From positions 1 through 16,187 of the forward strand of contig DASUFI010000107.1 in the NCBI GenBank assembly GCA_036274635.1: a stretch of 16,187 nt of DNA, read 5' to 3'. The position numbers and the translations under genes are program-made. Positions 14,382-16,187 of this stretch are shown here, piece by piece; position 1 is the stretch's first letter, and each line of letters begins with the position of its first letter. Below the pieces are notes generated by a model. That model saw only the letters and a list, made by a program, of their open reading frames with translations. It made no database searches and was not told where the DNA came from. The stretch comes from DASUFI01 sp036274635. GTDB taxonomy: Bacteria > Planctomycetota > B15-G4.

Positions 14382-15410
14382 TCAGGGCAGGTCCGTCTCG
14401 AGCAGCCGCGTCCCGCCATCACGATCGGCGAGGACGACCTTGAGATGCTGCCTGGGCACGAGGACCTGCGTCTCGGTGGTTCGGGGTTGGTGGGTGTCGG
14501 GGTCGAGGACGAGGCTGCCGTCCGTCGTGAAGAGCAGCCGCCGTTGGGTCGTCAGCCGGTCCTCCTGGCTCAGCGCGATGGACTGCACGACGAGGCCTGT
14601 GGACAGGCCGCCCAGCCGGATCTCCTCCCCCTGCCGCGCCCTGGCGATCGCCCGATCATGCGCGGAGGGGAGCTCGACCTCGACGGCCAACACCGCCTCC
14701 TCGGCGCTGCCGCCTTGCAGCGCCAAGGTGAAGTGTTCCGGCGTCAGGACGGTAACGGGCTCGCTGCGCTCGGCCGCCACCAGCACGTCGCCGGTGGGGC
14801 TTTGGCGCAGCAGGACCGCCCAGATCTCGTAGACCAGCCGGCCCTTGCCCAGCGGGAGGTGGGCGTCGCGCCACGAGGTCTGCCCCCACGGCACCGTCTC
14901 CACCAGCTCGGGCGGCGCCATGTCGAGGCCGCGGTAGACCCGGAAGGCCAGTGCCAGGTCGCCGCCCTGGCGTGCCAGGGTGGATGCCAGCACCTCGTTC
15001 ACGGGCCCCGGATCCCAGTCCAGCCGCACCGCGCCCGCCGCGTAGGCGCTGCGCACGTTGCCAGGCGGGACCAGGCTGCGGGCCTGCGGCGTGTCCTCGA
15101 ACGGTCCGCGCACCTTGGCCGCGACGAAGGCATCCAGTTCGCCCTGGTCGTAGAAGGCGCGCGCGTCGGGAACCCGCACGTCCGGCTGCTGAGTCAGCGC
15201 CGTGTCGGCGGGGTCCACGCCCGGCCCCGGCCGCCCCGCGCTGCTCGCGCCGGGCGCCGAAGTCCGTGTCGCGAGCCGGGCTTCGGTGGCCCGTGCTCGC
15301 TGCAAGTCCTTGTCGTACAGATGTTTATGTTCAAAGAACGCAAAGCCGAAGAAGATAAGGGAAACACCGGTCGCTGTCAACACGGCCAGGCGCGCGCTGG
15401 GCGTCGACAT
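14382..15410 (-). CDS. Membrane-anchored protein with fibronectin-III-like domain, unknown function
   Basis: The protein is 342 aa. The ATG at 15410 is 3 bases after the upstream stop, with GGGAGG about 10 bases before it. One membrane helix lies at about 8-26, followed by a charged segment (27-50) and an Ala/Gly/Pro linker to about 75. Residues about 118-225 read like a fibronectin type III sandwich: VRLDWDPGP, LAFRVYRG, LVETVPWGQTSWRDAHLPLG, RLVYEIWAVL. The rest (226-342) is beta-rich without a motif I recognise. It lies between a PilO-like gene and the secretins, where pilus operons usually encode the small PilP or GspC linker. It may bridge the inner-membrane platform and the secretin ring, but it has no visible PilP similarity. 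Codons for residues 19-32 are unusually AT-rich for this region. Confidence 0.85.
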   Translation of the reverse strand: MSTPSARLAVLTATGVSLIFFGFAFFEHKHLYDKDLQRARATEARLATRTSAPGASSAGRPGPGVDPADTALTQQPDVRVPDARAFYDQGELDAFVAAKVRGPFEDTPQARSLVPPGNVRSAYAAGAVRLDWDPGPVNEVLASTLARQGGDLALAFRVYRGLDMAPPELVETVPWGQTSWRDAHLPLGKGRLVYEIWAVLLRQSPTGDVLVAAERSEPVTVLTPEHFTLALQGGSAEEAVLAVEVELPSAHDRAIARARQGEEIRLGGLSTGLVVQSIALSQEDRLTTQRRLLFTTDGSLVLDPDTHQPRTTETQVLVPRQHLKVVLADRDGGTRLLETDLP

Positions 15411-15413
15411 GAC

Positions 15414-16166
15414 TCAGGGTCCTCCCGGTGCTGCGAGCAGCACATCCAGCGAGGCCGTGAGGCGCACGGGCGGCGTGGCCAGATGCGGCAGGCTCGCGCC
15501 CCAGCGCGCTGGCTCGATGCGGCGCAGCGAGGCATCGAGCACGGAGACCGCGGGCAGGCCGGTCTGCGCATCCGGCGCGAGCGACTCCAGCGCGTGCAGC
15601 ACGTCGGGCAGCGCGCCCGACAGCACGAGCTGCGCCTCGACGTGCTGCAGCTGCGGCACGTCGGGCACCGCCGCGGGCGCGCCGGTGCCCTTGAGCTCGA
15701 GCGCGGCCACGTCGAGCGCGCCCGCGTCGCTGCCGAGCGCGCCGACGATGCTGGCCAGCGCCTGCTCCTGAGGCGTCGCCGGGGTGCGCGGCACCGAGCC
15801 ATCGGCGGGCAGCCCCGCCTGCGCCAGCAGCGCGTCGTGCAGCGCGCCGCCGCTGCGCAACGCCGGCGCGCGGGTGGCCGCCAGCGCCTCCGGCAGCCGT
15901 GGCCGCGGCGCGCCGGGCGCACCCAGCCCGAGCTGCGCGAGGCGGTCGTGCGCCGTGGACGTGAGCCGGTCGTGCTCGTCCAGCAGCGCGGCGAACTCGT
16001 CCACGTCGGGCGTGCCGTTGCGACGCAGCTCGGCGTCGAACTGCTGCTCGCGCTCGAGCAGGTCGGCGTGCGCCTGGTCGCGCAGCGCGATGGCCTGCCG
16101 GCCGCGCACGAGGAAGGTGGCCAGCGCGGCGGCCAGCACCACGGCCAGCACCGTGAAGGCCCTCAT
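15414..16166 (-). CDS. PilO/GspM-like inner-membrane assembly protein
   Basis: The protein is 250 aa. Its ATG at 16166 overlaps the TGA of the preceding gene in an ATGA junction. It has a short cytoplasmic start, one membrane helix (about 4-20, VLAVVLAAALATFLV), a charged coiled-coil-prone stretch (about 25-80), and an Ala/Pro/Leu-rich periplasmic part. The part from about 160 onward (LELKGTG to LLAAPGGP) could be the ferredoxin-like fold of PilO/GspM proteins. Sequence identity across this family is very low, so the call rests on topology, size, and position before a linker-like gene and secretins. A generic membrane protein remains possible. Confidence 0.7.
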   Translation of the reverse strand: MRAFTVLAVVLAAALATFLVRGRQAIALRDQAHADLLEREQQFDAELRRNGTPDVDEFAALLDEHDRLTSTAHDRLAQLGLGAPGAPRPRLPEALAATRAPALRSGGALHDALLAQAGLPADGSVPRTPATPQEQALASIVGALGSDAGALDVAALELKGTGAPAAVPDVPQLQHVEAQLVLSGALPDVLHALESLAPDAQTGLPAVSVLDASLRRIEPARWGASLPHLATPPVRLTASLDVLLAAPGGP

Positions 16167-16187
16167 GGGAGCACCACCTTCACGGTC
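16163..16187 (-). CDS. Last codons of an upstream gene (possibly PilN/GspL-like), cut by the window edge
   Basis: On the minus strand the frame ends TVKVVLP-TGA, and the TGA shares its TG with the ATG of the next gene (ATGA overlap). Only seven residues are visible, so the product cannot be identified. The tight overlap and a PilO-like neighbour suggest a PilN-type protein, which is inference from gene order only. Confidence 0.45.

Overview
The window is very GC-rich (roughly 70% by eye), bacterial, and almost entirely coding except for one intergenic island of about 815 bases. The best taxonomic guess is a member of the Planctomycetota, on three grounds. The first gene ends in a DAG / AGRTYLVL / LPLHFDP C-terminal domain that I associate with large exported planctomycete proteins. 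There is a membrane Ser/Thr kinase with a PD40 propeller. There are also long tandem secretin-like proteins with TPR-rich N-termini. This is inference from recalled family features, not a database result.

Layout: (1) 3-1007, plus strand: the C-terminal end of a large secreted protein. It converges on (2) 1020-3692, minus strand: a Ser/Thr protein kinase with one membrane segment and a beta-propeller sensor domain. (3) 3846-8129, minus strand: a tight four-gene operon, transcribed as HAD hydrolase, then oppA-like binding protein, then oppB and oppC permeases. Junctions are 12 bases or less or overlapping, and no ATPase gene is present in the window. (4) 8130-8944: a noncoding island. It holds two roughly 90-base hairpins in inverted orientation with nearly the same 47-base core but different, fully re-paired outer stems. 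Between them lie 200-base direct and inverted repeats. (5) 8945-16187, minus strand: an operon that reads, in order, the last codons of an unknown gene, a PilO/GspM-like membrane protein, a membrane protein with a fibronectin-III-like domain, and two paralogous secretins. One secretin is a putative lipoprotein and the other has an ordinary signal peptide.

How the genes work together: the secretin operon follows the PilN-PilO-PilP-PilQ order of type IV pilus and type II secretion assembly platforms, with the usual small PilP replaced by an unfamiliar protein and the secretin duplicated. The opp operon should encode import of peptides or a similar solute, powered by an ATPase encoded elsewhere. 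The repeat island lies downstream of the secretin operon and upstream of the HAD-opp operon. Substitutions in its hairpins keep base pairing, which suggests a structured RNA or a mobile hairpin repeat. It is the most novel feature I can see here.
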